This document shows, in pieces, positions 33,963-43,988 of a DNA stretch of 64,000 nucleotides. Within the stretch, counting starts at the first letter, position 1. The number at the start of each line of letters is the position of its first letter. Location: positions 10,676,504 through 10,740,503 of the forward strand of contig NC_092361.1 in assembly GCF_030848805.1 (NCBI RefSeq), read 5' to 3'. Below the pieces are notes generated by a model. It ran no database searches. It had not been told where the DNA came from and saw only the letters and a list, made by a program, of their open reading frames with translations. Position numbers and translations under genes: made by a program. This DNA comes from Temnothorax longispinosus (lineage: Eukaryota; Arthropoda; Insecta; Hymenoptera; Formicidae).

Positions 33963-34905
33963 AAATTAGAACATACACCATGTATCAAAATTAATTCTTC
34001 AGAAATGAAAAGACCATATATTTGTATATTAAAAAAATGTATTTTATACTGTTCTTATTGACTAAAAGTGATTTGATCAGAATTATTCAAAGTGGAAGAC
34101 AGCTAGTCATTACACACTAATATACACTAATGTATCTAATGTACGAAATCTGAGTTCTAAAGTACACAATATGCCTCAAAATTAATATTCTAAATAAAGA
34201 AAATTATACATTTATATCTCAAAAAAGTATATTTTATGCAGTTCTTGATGATTAATAGTGAGTTAACCGGAAATATGCAATATCAAAAGTAACCAGTTAT
34301 TACACACAGGTGTTTCAAAGTCTAAGTTTAAAGCGTACCTTATGTATCAAAATTTAACTCTGTAAAGAAGAAAAGATTGTATATTTATGTATCAAAAGAT
34401 GTATTTTACACTGTACTTATTGACTAAAAGTGAGTTGATCAACATTATTCAAAGTAAATAATAACCAGTCATTAGACACTAACATTCTAAATCTGGATTT
34501 TAGAGTATACAATATATCTCAAAATTAGTGTTCTAAATAACAAAAATTATACATTTATATAGCAGAAGAAGTGTATTTTACGCTGTTCTTAATGATTAAT
34601 AATGGATTGGCCAGAAATATGCAATAAGTAGTCAGTTAGTATACACAAATGTTTCAAAAAATCTAGTTTAAAGCATACATTATGTATCAAATATAACTCT
34701 CCAAAAAAGAAAAGGTTGTATATTTATGTATCGAAAGATGTATTTTATGTACTATTGACTAAAAGTGAGTTGATCAAAATTATTCAAAGTAAATAATAAC
34801 TAGTCGTTAGACACTAACATTCTAAACCTGAGTTTTAGAGTATACAATATATCTCAAAATTAGTGTTCTAAATAAAGAAAATTATACATTTATATAGCAG
34901 CCCGC
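33963..34905. repeat. Satellite-like tandem array, about 345-360 bp period
   Basis: Units begin with CATACACCATGTATCAAAA (33970), TACCTTATGTATCAAAA (34335) and CATACATTATGTATCAAAT (34676). Half-way in each lies a related copy with TATCTCAAAATTAGTGTTC (about 34170, 34510, 34850). The array is therefore about 2.7 copies of a dimer made of two diverged units of about 175 bp. AT-rich, no coding frame. Confidence 0.8.
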
Positions 34906-35793
34906 AAAAAACAATTGTATTAAAACCGTATTAACAGCTTATATGATTTCAATAAGAGTCTTATTAGGATCAAATATGCAAATCAATTATAATTTAAATA
35001 TAAGTCATATTCAAATCAAATTAAAGTACCCCAACCTTATTTAATCTATATATGGATTAAACTGGACCTTGCTTTGTTAAAATATGTAAAATCAGCCGCA
35101 CAGACCTAAGGAAATGCAGAGTTAATATGGTTTTAATTTGCCAAATGTGGATTAAATATGGTAATAAATACAAAATTAATTTGATTAAATATAAGTCAAA
35201 TTTAAACCAATTTAAATTTAAATTTAAACCAGATTATATAAAATTCTAATAAGATCTAAATAATATTTATATATGACTGTAACTCAATTTTATTTAGTCT
35301 TAATGGTGTAATTATAGATTTTATAATCCAATAAAAAAATCCAGTAAAATATAAAAATGAAACTTTTATTTAAAAAAGATATACAATATGTGAAAAAAAT
35401 ATATATATGTTGATGAACACAACACATAGAATATTTGAAATAAATTCAAAAATGAAACTTAATGATCATTTAAAATATGATTACTTTGTAAACATAGATA
35501 AATGGCACACGACACATCTGCAATCTTTTTCCGTCCATTTTAGTATGATTTGACATATCTCCTCTAATAAGTAAATTAAATTCAATTAAAGTAATAAAAA
35601 ATAATGCTTCCATACAACCTTGGACAAATAAGTATATAAAGTATATAAAAAAATTTCAAAACAAAAATAGAAGGTCTGTCCACAAAGAAACTAAATGCCA
35701 AATATTCAACTAGGAATCTTATTAGGTCCCTTAAAAGCAAAAAGTTATAAATGGAACAAATGAGAAACAGCCCTCTTTTTCAATCTACTGCCT
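34906..35793. other. AT-rich DNA, no gene
   Basis: Repeated short words such as TTAAATATAAGTCA and AATAAGA(T/G)CT, but no clear repeat unit. It includes the 3' untranslated side of the BEN-like gene. Confidence 0.45.
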
Positions 35794-38656
35794 CTAGTTC
35801 TGTTGTTGCAATAGCGCTCGCTCTCTATTACGTATTTCACATAGACGGGTGGACAAAGTTGACCGCAACTCAGACTCTACCTTCTTTGGTCTTATATGCT
35901 TTTCTTTTTGCAAAACCAAAGCTTTATCTGCAAAAGATGGGAAAGAAATCAATAACAAGAGCATTCAAAAAATTTTTCTATTACTGTATGCCAACACTAC
36001 TTACTAATAATGGCATCTAGTTCAATGGGAAGGGCTTGTCGCCCTTTTCCTCTGAGAGGCAGCCCTGAGAAAGAGCAGCGCATTAACGTGTCTTTGGTGA
36101 AGACACCTTCCAACATAGCTCGAAGAGCCTTTGTTGCACAGTTCGACTCCTCTGCTTTAGTATAAGCCTTCTTGGTACAGTATATTTTATATTTGATCTT
36201 CTTCAGAAATACAGACATCTTGCAAGGATTAACAATATTTAGTTTTTCTTCTTAAAATATTTTTGTAAAATGTCAACACAACATTAGTAACTTTCTGCTC
36301 AAAATTCAGTAGCTGTGACATTTGGAAAAAGTTTCCATTCTTTTACACTAGACTATATAGAAACACTCCTGAATTTCTTACAAAATTTTTATCAAAGATC
36401 TAGGAGTGACAGTATGGATCACTATAAATTTTATATTCAAAAGTTGTTCAGCTCTTGTATTTTGGGACAATTGTTCGAGAAGTCGAACATGTGCCGCGCG
36501 CGCCTGACAAATGCGCGCCCGGCCAACACGCGCTTATCAGATTGCGCGGCTCGCCGCGGCGCGTCGCCGGCTCACGTACAATTACTCGCGTTTAAAGTAC
36601 GTTCGAGTAGCAATTTAAGGCGAAGCCGCGCAAGGACCAGCATCGAATTCTACCGCTACACTCGGCGATCTAGCCTTGAGGAAGCGTTGAGAGACTCGAA
36701 ATTATAAATCTTTTGTCGCGTCGAGTGAGATTTCATCTCCTCCGCGCAGAAATTACCGAGCGTCGAGAGACTTCTCCTCCGCTCATTGCACTCTCGTGGA
36801 GCCACCGTGGAGACCGTGGCCCCTTCCAAGTCGGACGCCCCCTCCGGGCCCGGCACAGTAGAAGTGGAGGCACGGAGTGGCCCCACTCCAACAGCGACCC
36901 GAAGGAAGAGGTGCCGAACCAGGACGCGGAGCCAGAGACGGAAGAAGCGCCTCTCCCACCAGCCGCTACCTCAGGAGCGGCACACGAAGGAGGCGGAGCC
37001 CGCTAAACCGGTGCCGCAGGAGCGGCCCCAAGAGCCACCGGCCCGTGTGCAATTTCGTCTGGCCAACCAGCCAGAGCCGCAGGAGCGGCAGCCATCGAGA
37101 CGGGAATTGGACAAGGGACAGGCGATACGTCCGTGGAAGCTCATTCCACTGGAGCTCCCGGAGGTGCGCCGCACCAGGCCAGCCAGACTGACGCTCCCGA
37201 AACGGGATTGCCGCATCTCTCGGCCACCGGCTCTCCACCTGATCCGCGTCAAGGAGACGCGAACCACTGCGTGTCAAACGGTGCTCAACCGAGCATTTCG
37301 GGCTCCTCCATCGCCTGTGGACCCACCGGACCAACCGACGGACAAGCCACCGCGCACCCCGGGCTCTAAAATCGACCTGAATAATAACTCGGTCTCCTCT
37401 GAGCCCCTTGCACAGAAGGCCATCCGCCAAATGAACTTTTAACCGTGCATTAGCACTTACATTTTTTGATTAGGCGCCTACAAGGCGCCGCCTAAGACAA
37501 CGCAAACACAATGTACATAATTTAGACAGAATATATTGTTATTTGTTACCATATCTTGTCTCGCTGACTCACCGCCACCGTCCTGATCCCTATTGCGACC
37601 CCACGATATCGAACAACAATCGAATTGATTTTACTTACTCTCCCTGGATTAGTGATGGTATAAATTTGGATCTGACCATTTCCTACATTTTGTTTATGAT
37701 TATCATTAATGGGTGGATTTACATCACACGTATTAATAGGCATATCCTCATGAAATGCATTAATGGGCTGCTGATCCACAACAGATTGGTTTGGAAGATT
37801 GTTGGGTCCGTTATTGACATTGCCAAGATTCTCTCAGGTTCATTAGATTTGACTTCTTGGTCATTGCTTCGGGAAGAGTTAGATGAATCATAAGAACCAT
37901 TACCGAATGAATTCTCTGCATCTGTAGCAAAAAAAATGAGCAATTGACTTCTCCATTGACTAATTGATTTCTACAACCTATAGAAAAATCACACAAATGC
38001 ATGAAATCAGTTGATTTTACCTAAGTAGTCATGTGATGAACTATTTAATAATTAGGCAAGTGAACTACTGGCCTTGCTAGAAGTGGTTTCAGTAGCATCC
38101 TTATTAGCCAGTTTCCGTAACATTTTAATATCGAGTTTGGCAGATAATTGTCTTATCAACTACACAAAAAAATAGAATTTTACAGTATATAGAATATGTC
38201 AGAGATCACAAGAAGAGTTTAAAAAAAATTATACTGCTGACCTTTTTTTTCTCAATTTCTTCATTATTAGTTGAACTACCACAACTGTTTCTACTTCCTG
38301 ATGAGCTGGAATCCTTTTCCTGACAGAATAAAAAAATTTAAAACAGCGGTGAATAAAAAGTTTTATCACTTTGATGAATTGTAACTAACAGCGCGATTAC
38401 CTCCACTTCCTTATTATTATCTACAGATTCCTCATGAAGCTGAACAGATAACGTATTGGCCCTCTTAATTGTTATAGTTTCTTTATCCTAAGAAGATAAT
38501 AAAGGGCATATCAAAAATTTCACGAGGCTCATTGCATCAATCTCTAATACAGCTCATTATACTCACAAAAACATCATCATCTTTCTCCAGGAGTCGTTTA
38601 TTGACCAGTTTCTCCATTTTCTCTTTTAATTCAATCCTTTTTTTGTCTTTGGTTAT
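35794..38656 (-). CDS. Multi-exon host gene with BEN-like C-terminus
   Basis: Minus-strand exons inferred from splice sites and frame: 38567-38656, 38401-38487, 38242-38319, 38069-38159, 37639-37921, 36005-36218 and 35794-35927 (stop TAG). The early exons are Lys/Glu-rich and likely coiled coil (IELKEKMEKLVNKRLLEKDD). The middle is Ser/Asn-rich. The last two encode ATKALRAMLEGVFTKDTLMR, CSFSGLPLRGKGRQALP and a basic C-terminus, which I read as a BEN-type DNA-binding domain with moderate confidence. BEN proteins are nuclear transcription or chromatin factors. The donor at 36004 is GTAAGT and the acceptor at 35928 is TTGCAG. The exon 37639-37921 needs a 1-nt shift near 37810-37820 to connect both sides. 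Upstream exons and the start are not identified. A solo LTR sits in the intron 36219-37638. Confidence 0.55.
36472..37615. repeat. Solo LTR (1,144 bp) with ACAAT target-site duplication
   Basis: Begins TGTTCGA and ends TCGAACA, so the termini are inverted copies. ACAAT lies at 36467-36471 and at 37616-37620. It is GC-rich against AT-rich flanks, with a GACAGAATATATTG/TTGTTACC polyadenylation-like 3' part. No coding domain was recognised and no second LTR is present. Orientation was not fixed. It ends about 18 bp from the exon donor at 37638. Confidence 0.85.
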
Positions 38657-40597
38657 CTGCAAAACCATATATGAGAACAAATTACTTACTTTTAACTGAT
38701 GGTTACTCTCACCGTTTATTTGTGAGTTAATCTCTGTTAATGGCTTACTTAACAGCCGGATTAGTTGAATGTTAGTTTTGTATTTAGTAAAAACATGACC
38801 AAGTTAAAATAACTAAGATCAATTGCTTTTCAGTTCCGGAGCTCGATTACATATCTTGAAACGAGGAAAAAATACAAAAATGAGAAAATTCACTAGAGTA
38901 TCAACGATTTCATTTGTCGAAATCAAGCAAATTTGTTCATTTTTGTAATTTTTACATTAGTTTAAGATTCACAATCGACCCTCAGATCATTCGATCCATA
39001 TTTTACAACTAAGATTTTTTATATGTATCTCGATCATTTCAATGCAATGAATCAAACAAGCTAAGCTACAGGGAGGCCAAAAGTCGTGGTGCTGCTTTAA
39101 CAGAGCAGGGATGCTCTTAAAGTCGACACAAATTTTCGATCTAAACTGAAAAAATTCTAGTCTTAATTTTTTTGACTTTCTCGTGTTTTTATTTAAAAAA
39201 AAGCAATATTTAATCAGTATATAAACAGCTGTTAAGTCATTATTAGAGTGATTCCATTAGCTCTAATTGTAAGATGAATAAGTAGTTACTCTAGTAAACT
39301 GTTTGTTAGGAACAAGCTCGCGCACGAGCCTGGCTTCGTGATTTAGATGAGGAAGGAACAAATATAGCGAATATATGTGTAGAGAGAGAAATTATGTACC
39401 GTGATTTATTTATCGAAAGAAACTTATAAATGGCAGAAATATTCAATGAATACCAAAATTTGTTGCAAGGGTAAGGAAAACTGCCAATAAACCTTACCGC
39501 AGTATTCGTACAATAAAAATAATTAATCGCAGTTTGAAATTGTCATAATCAATATGCAACATATAAATTCTCTGTGTTACAAAAAATATAAGTAGTATCA
39601 AATATAAAAAAAAGAAAAGGATAATTAGTATGAACGGATCCTTTCCTTGATATAGGTAACGTCTCTATTTTACAATAATAATTATGTAAGTGAAATATAT
39701 CTCGTATTGTAAATCGACACTTATGTGAAAGTGAGGCGTAATTTAAATTCTCTGATCTCGTTGAAATAGAAAACATCAATTACCAATCTTTTAGTTTCTA
39801 TCAAGAAAAGGAAATCTTTTGAACATAAACAAGTAGTACATAATACATATAAAGAATATACTGCAAAATAGCATCAATCATATAAAGCAATAATATGCAT
39901 GGAATCAATGTGTCAATTCAACTGTTCGTAGTTAAATTGCTTCGGAAAACAATGTTCTTCAATCTACAAGGATTAATTTCACTCACAACGAAAGATAAAT
40001 TTCACTCAAATGAAAGAAGAAATATAATTAATAAGCTCAATGAGTTGTCACATATATCATATAAATAATCCTTGATCATAATTATTGACACATTAATTCT
40101 CGGTAAACGAATGCAAATATAGCTTGCAATAACTTGTCTGAAAACATAGATTATATGCCTTGAAAAGGAATGAACGCACGCAAGATTAATTATTAAAACG
40201 TAAACGAAAGATCATTACTCGAATCGTATGAAACAATTAATGACACGAATATCTTTAAGAAGAAACGCTTAATATAATCAGACTTCGATTAACACGAATT
40301 AATAGGTTATTATTATAGACATGTATTGTGATAATAATACCAATTCGCAGAATACTCGCTGTTAAAGAATATTTCAATAAAATTTATCGAAACGCAAACT
40401 AATGTTAATGTATATTATCGCACTTCACGGTAGTATGATTTATTTGCGAGAGCGACGCATGTATGAAGGTACTTTAATGTTATTCCTACAAAATATTTGA
40501 AAGTATTGGTTTATCAAACTTTCTCAAACGCACGCAAGTTAAAGAATTATTTACATTTTGTTATCTTTAAAGAATTGGTTACAACCGACGAAATGAA
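38657..40597. other. AT-rich DNA, no recognised gene
   Basis: About 1.9 kb without credible coding frames. It may hold the first exon and promoter of the BEN-like gene. GCTTTAACAGAGCAGGGATG near 39095 and GCTCGCGCACGAGCC near 39316 stand out in composition but are not identified. Confidence 0.4.
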
Positions 40598-40931
40598 TCT
40601 ATATATATAAAACAAAGTCGGGTTAGTTACACCACTTATAACTCAAGAACGGCTGGGCCGAATTTTTACCACAAGTATATGAAATAGGAGTAGAATTTTC
40701 CGGAATAGCAGAATAACTAATAAAATATCGGAAAAATTCACGTAAAAAAAAAAAATTAATTTAGAAAGATATCCAAATACATAAAAAAAATACATAGAGG
40801 GAGGGAGAGAGGGAGGGGAGAGAGAGAAAAAGAGGGGGAGAGAGAGAGGGAGAGAAAGAGAGAAAGAGAGAGGGAGAGAGAGAGAGGGGGGAGAGGGAGA
40901 GAGGGAGGAGGAGGAGAGAGAGAGAGAGGGG

Positions 40932-40989
<58 letters not shown>

Positions 40990-41164
40990 GAAGAGAAGGG
41001 GGAGAGAGAGAGGGGGGAGAGGGAGAGAGGGAGAGAGAGGGAAGAGGGAGAGAGGGGGGAGAGAGAAAGAGAGAGAAAGAAAGGGGGAGAGAGAGGGACT
41101 ATTTGCGTGTCTTATCACTACATTCATTACTGTTAGGCGGTACGAAGTTCGCCGGGGCAGCTAG
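40598..41164 (+). mobile_element. Non-autonomous Helitron (567 bp)
   Basis: Begins TCTATATATATAAAAC and ends CTAG, lying between a host A (40597) and T (41165), as Helitrons do. Just before the end, GGCG...CGCC (41136-41153) forms the usual 3' hairpin, followed by GGGGCAGCTAG. The subterminal TAACTCAAGAACGGCTGGGCC also matches insect Helitrons as I know them. No helicase is encoded. A (GA)n/(GGGAGA)n tract at 40798-41098 fills the interior and produces spurious Ser/Leu/Pro frames. Confidence 0.85.
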
Positions 41165-42099
41165 TAATGTATATAAAAGTTGACTGAGCTCATTTCTATT
41201 AATTGACTCGAAATTAATTGTGCACAATTCTTCGATCAGCGAGGAAGTATTCCTCTCAACTTGCTTTCGCGTTATGTCTGCAAGTTGAAATTTGTAACCC
41301 TGAGAGAATTTAAGATCCCTTGCGGATCCCTCATGTAACGTTAGATGAACTTTTAACGTCCCTACTAAAGTACGTTAAAAAAGGTTACCTTGTAATAGCA
41401 GATTTCATCAGATAATACAGAATGGTAATTATAAATGGTCTCATAGGCCATGCCACAATCAGATTTCTCCACAGTTCATAAGTGGCTTCTCGTATTATGT
41501 CCGAAAAGGCTTTCTCTGATGTTTCCAAAATGGCTGCCTTCTTCGTGTCTGGAAACGTCGCCGGAACATTCCAACAGGGCTCGTGTCCTTTCTGCGATGA
41601 TCGTCGCCTCTTGAATGCGCCGCATAAACGATAAACAGATATGTTGGTGATTTCACACTGAGAAACAGATTTCGATTATAATGTTCACTGCGAAAAGAAT
41701 GACGCAATTACGTCCTTTATTTGAAACTGATTACAACGGGTGTGCACTGGTAGACGGCCGGAAGACGAATGCTCGTTCGCCCGGGCTGCGCGCTCCTCCC
41801 AACATGCTCACGCACGCGCACGAACGCCCTACGCCGGGCCGCCTGGGACGCAACGCGGTCGGCGCCTATTGCGCGCATTCACACTGGCCTACACAGAACG
41901 CGCGGTCTGACCTACCGCAACGCAAATGCCGCAGATAGCCGCTTCTACACAATTTCTCTCTCAATTTCTTTTTCTCTCAACTTTCAACACTGTTAGAATA
42001 TTAATCTCTAACTGCAAAATTTCCAATTTAGTACATATTCAGTACTAAAAAAAAAGAAGAAAAAACATTTCAAATATATGAAAAGATCACTGACTAATA
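41165..42099. other. No recognised gene; CpG-rich island inside
   Basis: 41740-41935 is much richer in GC and CpG than its surroundings (GCGCGC, ACGCACGCGCACG). Short frames there are probably compositional. It could be a promoter or an LTR remnant, but I cannot decide. Confidence 0.35.
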
Positions 42100-42812
42100 G
42101 TAGTCAAATATAATAGCAACAGCTTGCCTTCTTTGAACGAGCCTTTTTTTCTGCTTGGCTAGGCTTCAATATCTGTTTCTGATTGTTTTTTATATTGGTT
42201 ATAGTTGATTTGGCTTTAGCAGCAGCTTTCCTTTCTTTCTTAGGCTCGGCATGGAATGAGCAACGACCATCATTAACTTATCGCGACTCTTTCTTTCTTA
42301 AATTATTAAGCCTTCTGGCTTCCTTTACACGCTGTTGATGATCGTCTGTCGAAAAGCATAAAAACTTATAATTAAAATGACCATGAAATGAACGAAAAGT
42401 GTACCAATTAGCGACTTACGAAGTAATTTTGTAACTGCTATTTCTGCTTTTGCTGGAATCTTTTCATTTTGGGAACTATATATGAAAGTACTACTACTCA
42501 TTTACACCAGACACAGAAGACAATACATTTCAGTGTCTAGTATAATAAATAGTGGTAATTTTGAATGTAGAGTAATAATTTGTAATGTACAAAGTTGACC
42601 ATCGCGCCGGCATGAATCTATTTTATACTGAATAATTAAATTACCACTGATCAGGCACACTTGTCCAAGAAATTTCTTTTTATTGTAAAAAAATATACGC
42701 TATTACCCACTTTCACTGTCTTCTCGTCGTAGATAACATCATTTTGATGTACGGTAAAGAATGACATTTCATTCTCTTCCTCCAGCACAAACCATTTATC
42801 GGTATCATTTAT
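42100..42812 (-). pseudogene. Lysine-rich host gene fragment, interrupted by Gypsy LTR
   Basis: Minus-strand exon-like pieces: about 42812-42715 (DTDKWFVLEEENEMSFFTVH, then a GTGGGT donor), about 42475-42425 (QNEKIPAKAEIAVTKLLRK, then GTAAGT) and 42345-42100 (DDHQQRVKEARRLNNLRKK, an in-frame stop, then SFHAEPKKERKAAAKAK and QILKPSQAEKKARSKKA). The composition suggests a nuclear or nucleolar protein, but I do not recognise the family. The stop at about 42282 and the LTR at 42813 cutting the first piece suggest a dead copy. Confidence 0.4.
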
Positions 42813-43016
42813 TGTTTTGTTTGGTCTTTCTTAATTAACAAGACTACTGTATTTATAAGTAATTAGCTGATTTATTGTAGTACAATAAATATTAAGAGTA
42901 CGGTACGAGCTCAACGTAACAACGGTCTATCCGTGAGCCTTGCACGCCACACATCTCTGTCCACGCATGATACGCGCATGCGTGGTGTAGTCGTAAATCA
43001 TTACCAACCTGTGACA
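42813..43016 (-). repeat. Ty3/Gypsy element 3' LTR (about 204 bp)
   Basis: On the minus strand a polypurine tract (AAAAAGAAAGGGA) is followed by TGTCACAGGTTGG, the expected 3' LTR start, and the block ends near AACAAAACA at 42813. No matching 5' LTR lies in the window, because the element's 5' part is lost, so the far boundary is tentative. Confidence 0.55.
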
Positions 43017-43156
43017 TCCCTTTCTTTTTAAACAAAACATGAGAAGAATAACGCAAGCATAAGATAATACAAAATTATAAGTTTAAACAAATAGTATTAG
43101 TAAATATATACAGGGACGCACGCAGAATACTGAAACTAAAAATACGACTATATATT
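43017..43156 (-). other. Gypsy 3' untranslated segment
   Basis: Lies between the MITE and the polypurine tract. AT-rich and without frames. It includes one copy of the MITE's TATATT duplication (43151-43156). Confidence 0.5.
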
Positions 43157-43982
43157 TGGTAAATGTTTACAATTAGGGCCCCACCTCCGATGACCTTGAC
43201 CTTGACATATGTTGTCAAAGTCACCCTCCTGAGTGACCTTCAGAAGGTTTTAGTCGGGGGTCGCTTCTTATTAAAGAGTTATAAACAAAAAAAGTTTCGA
43301 AAATATAGCAGTTATTTTAAGTACTGAGAGGCATAAACGACTAATATTACGTTTTTCTTTAAAGCAGAGAATACTTTATTTCGCGAGAAAGTCGCTGCTT
43401 TACCAAAACACAACATTTAAAGTAGTAAATTGGTGATAAATTGAAGTCTTTTTGTTAAAGCAGAGAATACTTACATGGGTTAGATGACGCTCTTTAAACA
43501 GTTGAATACTGTTAAAGCGCGTCATCTAACCCATGTGGCATCTCGCATATTAACTTTCCACGCATGAAAAGTTTACGCATACACTTTCCACGCGAACCGA
43601 GGTTCACGCACACCCCCCTGCTTTCGGGGGAGGTGCGGTAGCCCCGAAATAGTTCACGCATACTCTTTTCACGCAAACCGAGGTTTACGCACACCCTCCC
43701 CCTGCTTTCGGGCCGGCCCGAAAGCAGGGGGGGGGATGTGCGTGAACCTCGGTTCGCGTGAAAAGTGTATGCGTGAACTATTTCGACATATATATTAGTC
43801 ATTTATGCCTTCCAATACTCAAAATAGCTGCTATATTTTCGAAACTTTTTTTGTTTATAACTTTTTAATAAGAAGCGACCCCCGACTAAAACCTTCTGAA
43901 GGTCACTCAGGAGGGTGACCTTGACAACATATGTCAAGGTCAAGGCCATCGGAGGTGGGGCCCTAATTGTAAACATTTACCA
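43157..43982. mobile_element. MITE with about 150-bp inverted repeats and TATATT duplication
   Basis: Termini are TGGTAAATGTTTAC...GTAAACATTTACCA. The arms match from 43157 to about 43312 and from about 43832 to 43982. TATATT flanks it at 43151-43156 and 43983-43988. Inside are further palindromes: 43474-43535 (CATGGGTTAGATGACGC and its complement) and a cluster at 43550-43790 with CCGAGGTT(C/T)ACGCACA and CCCCCTGCTTTCGGG in both orientations. No transposase is encoded. It inserted directly beside the Gypsy pol stop codon. Confidence 0.85.
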
Positions 43983-43988
43983 TATATT

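Noticed and set aside
35751..36020. A plus-strand 89-codon ORF with hydrophobic stretches
   Set aside because: It is antisense to two well-supported exons of the BEN-like gene.
36713..37442. Several overlapping GC-rich ORFs of 80-220 codons
   Set aside because: They lie wholly inside the solo LTR, in competing frames, with no domain and compositionally driven residues.
40756..41127. A Ser/Pro/Leu-rich protein on the minus strand
   Set aside because: It is the translation of a GA-rich microsatellite inside a Helitron.
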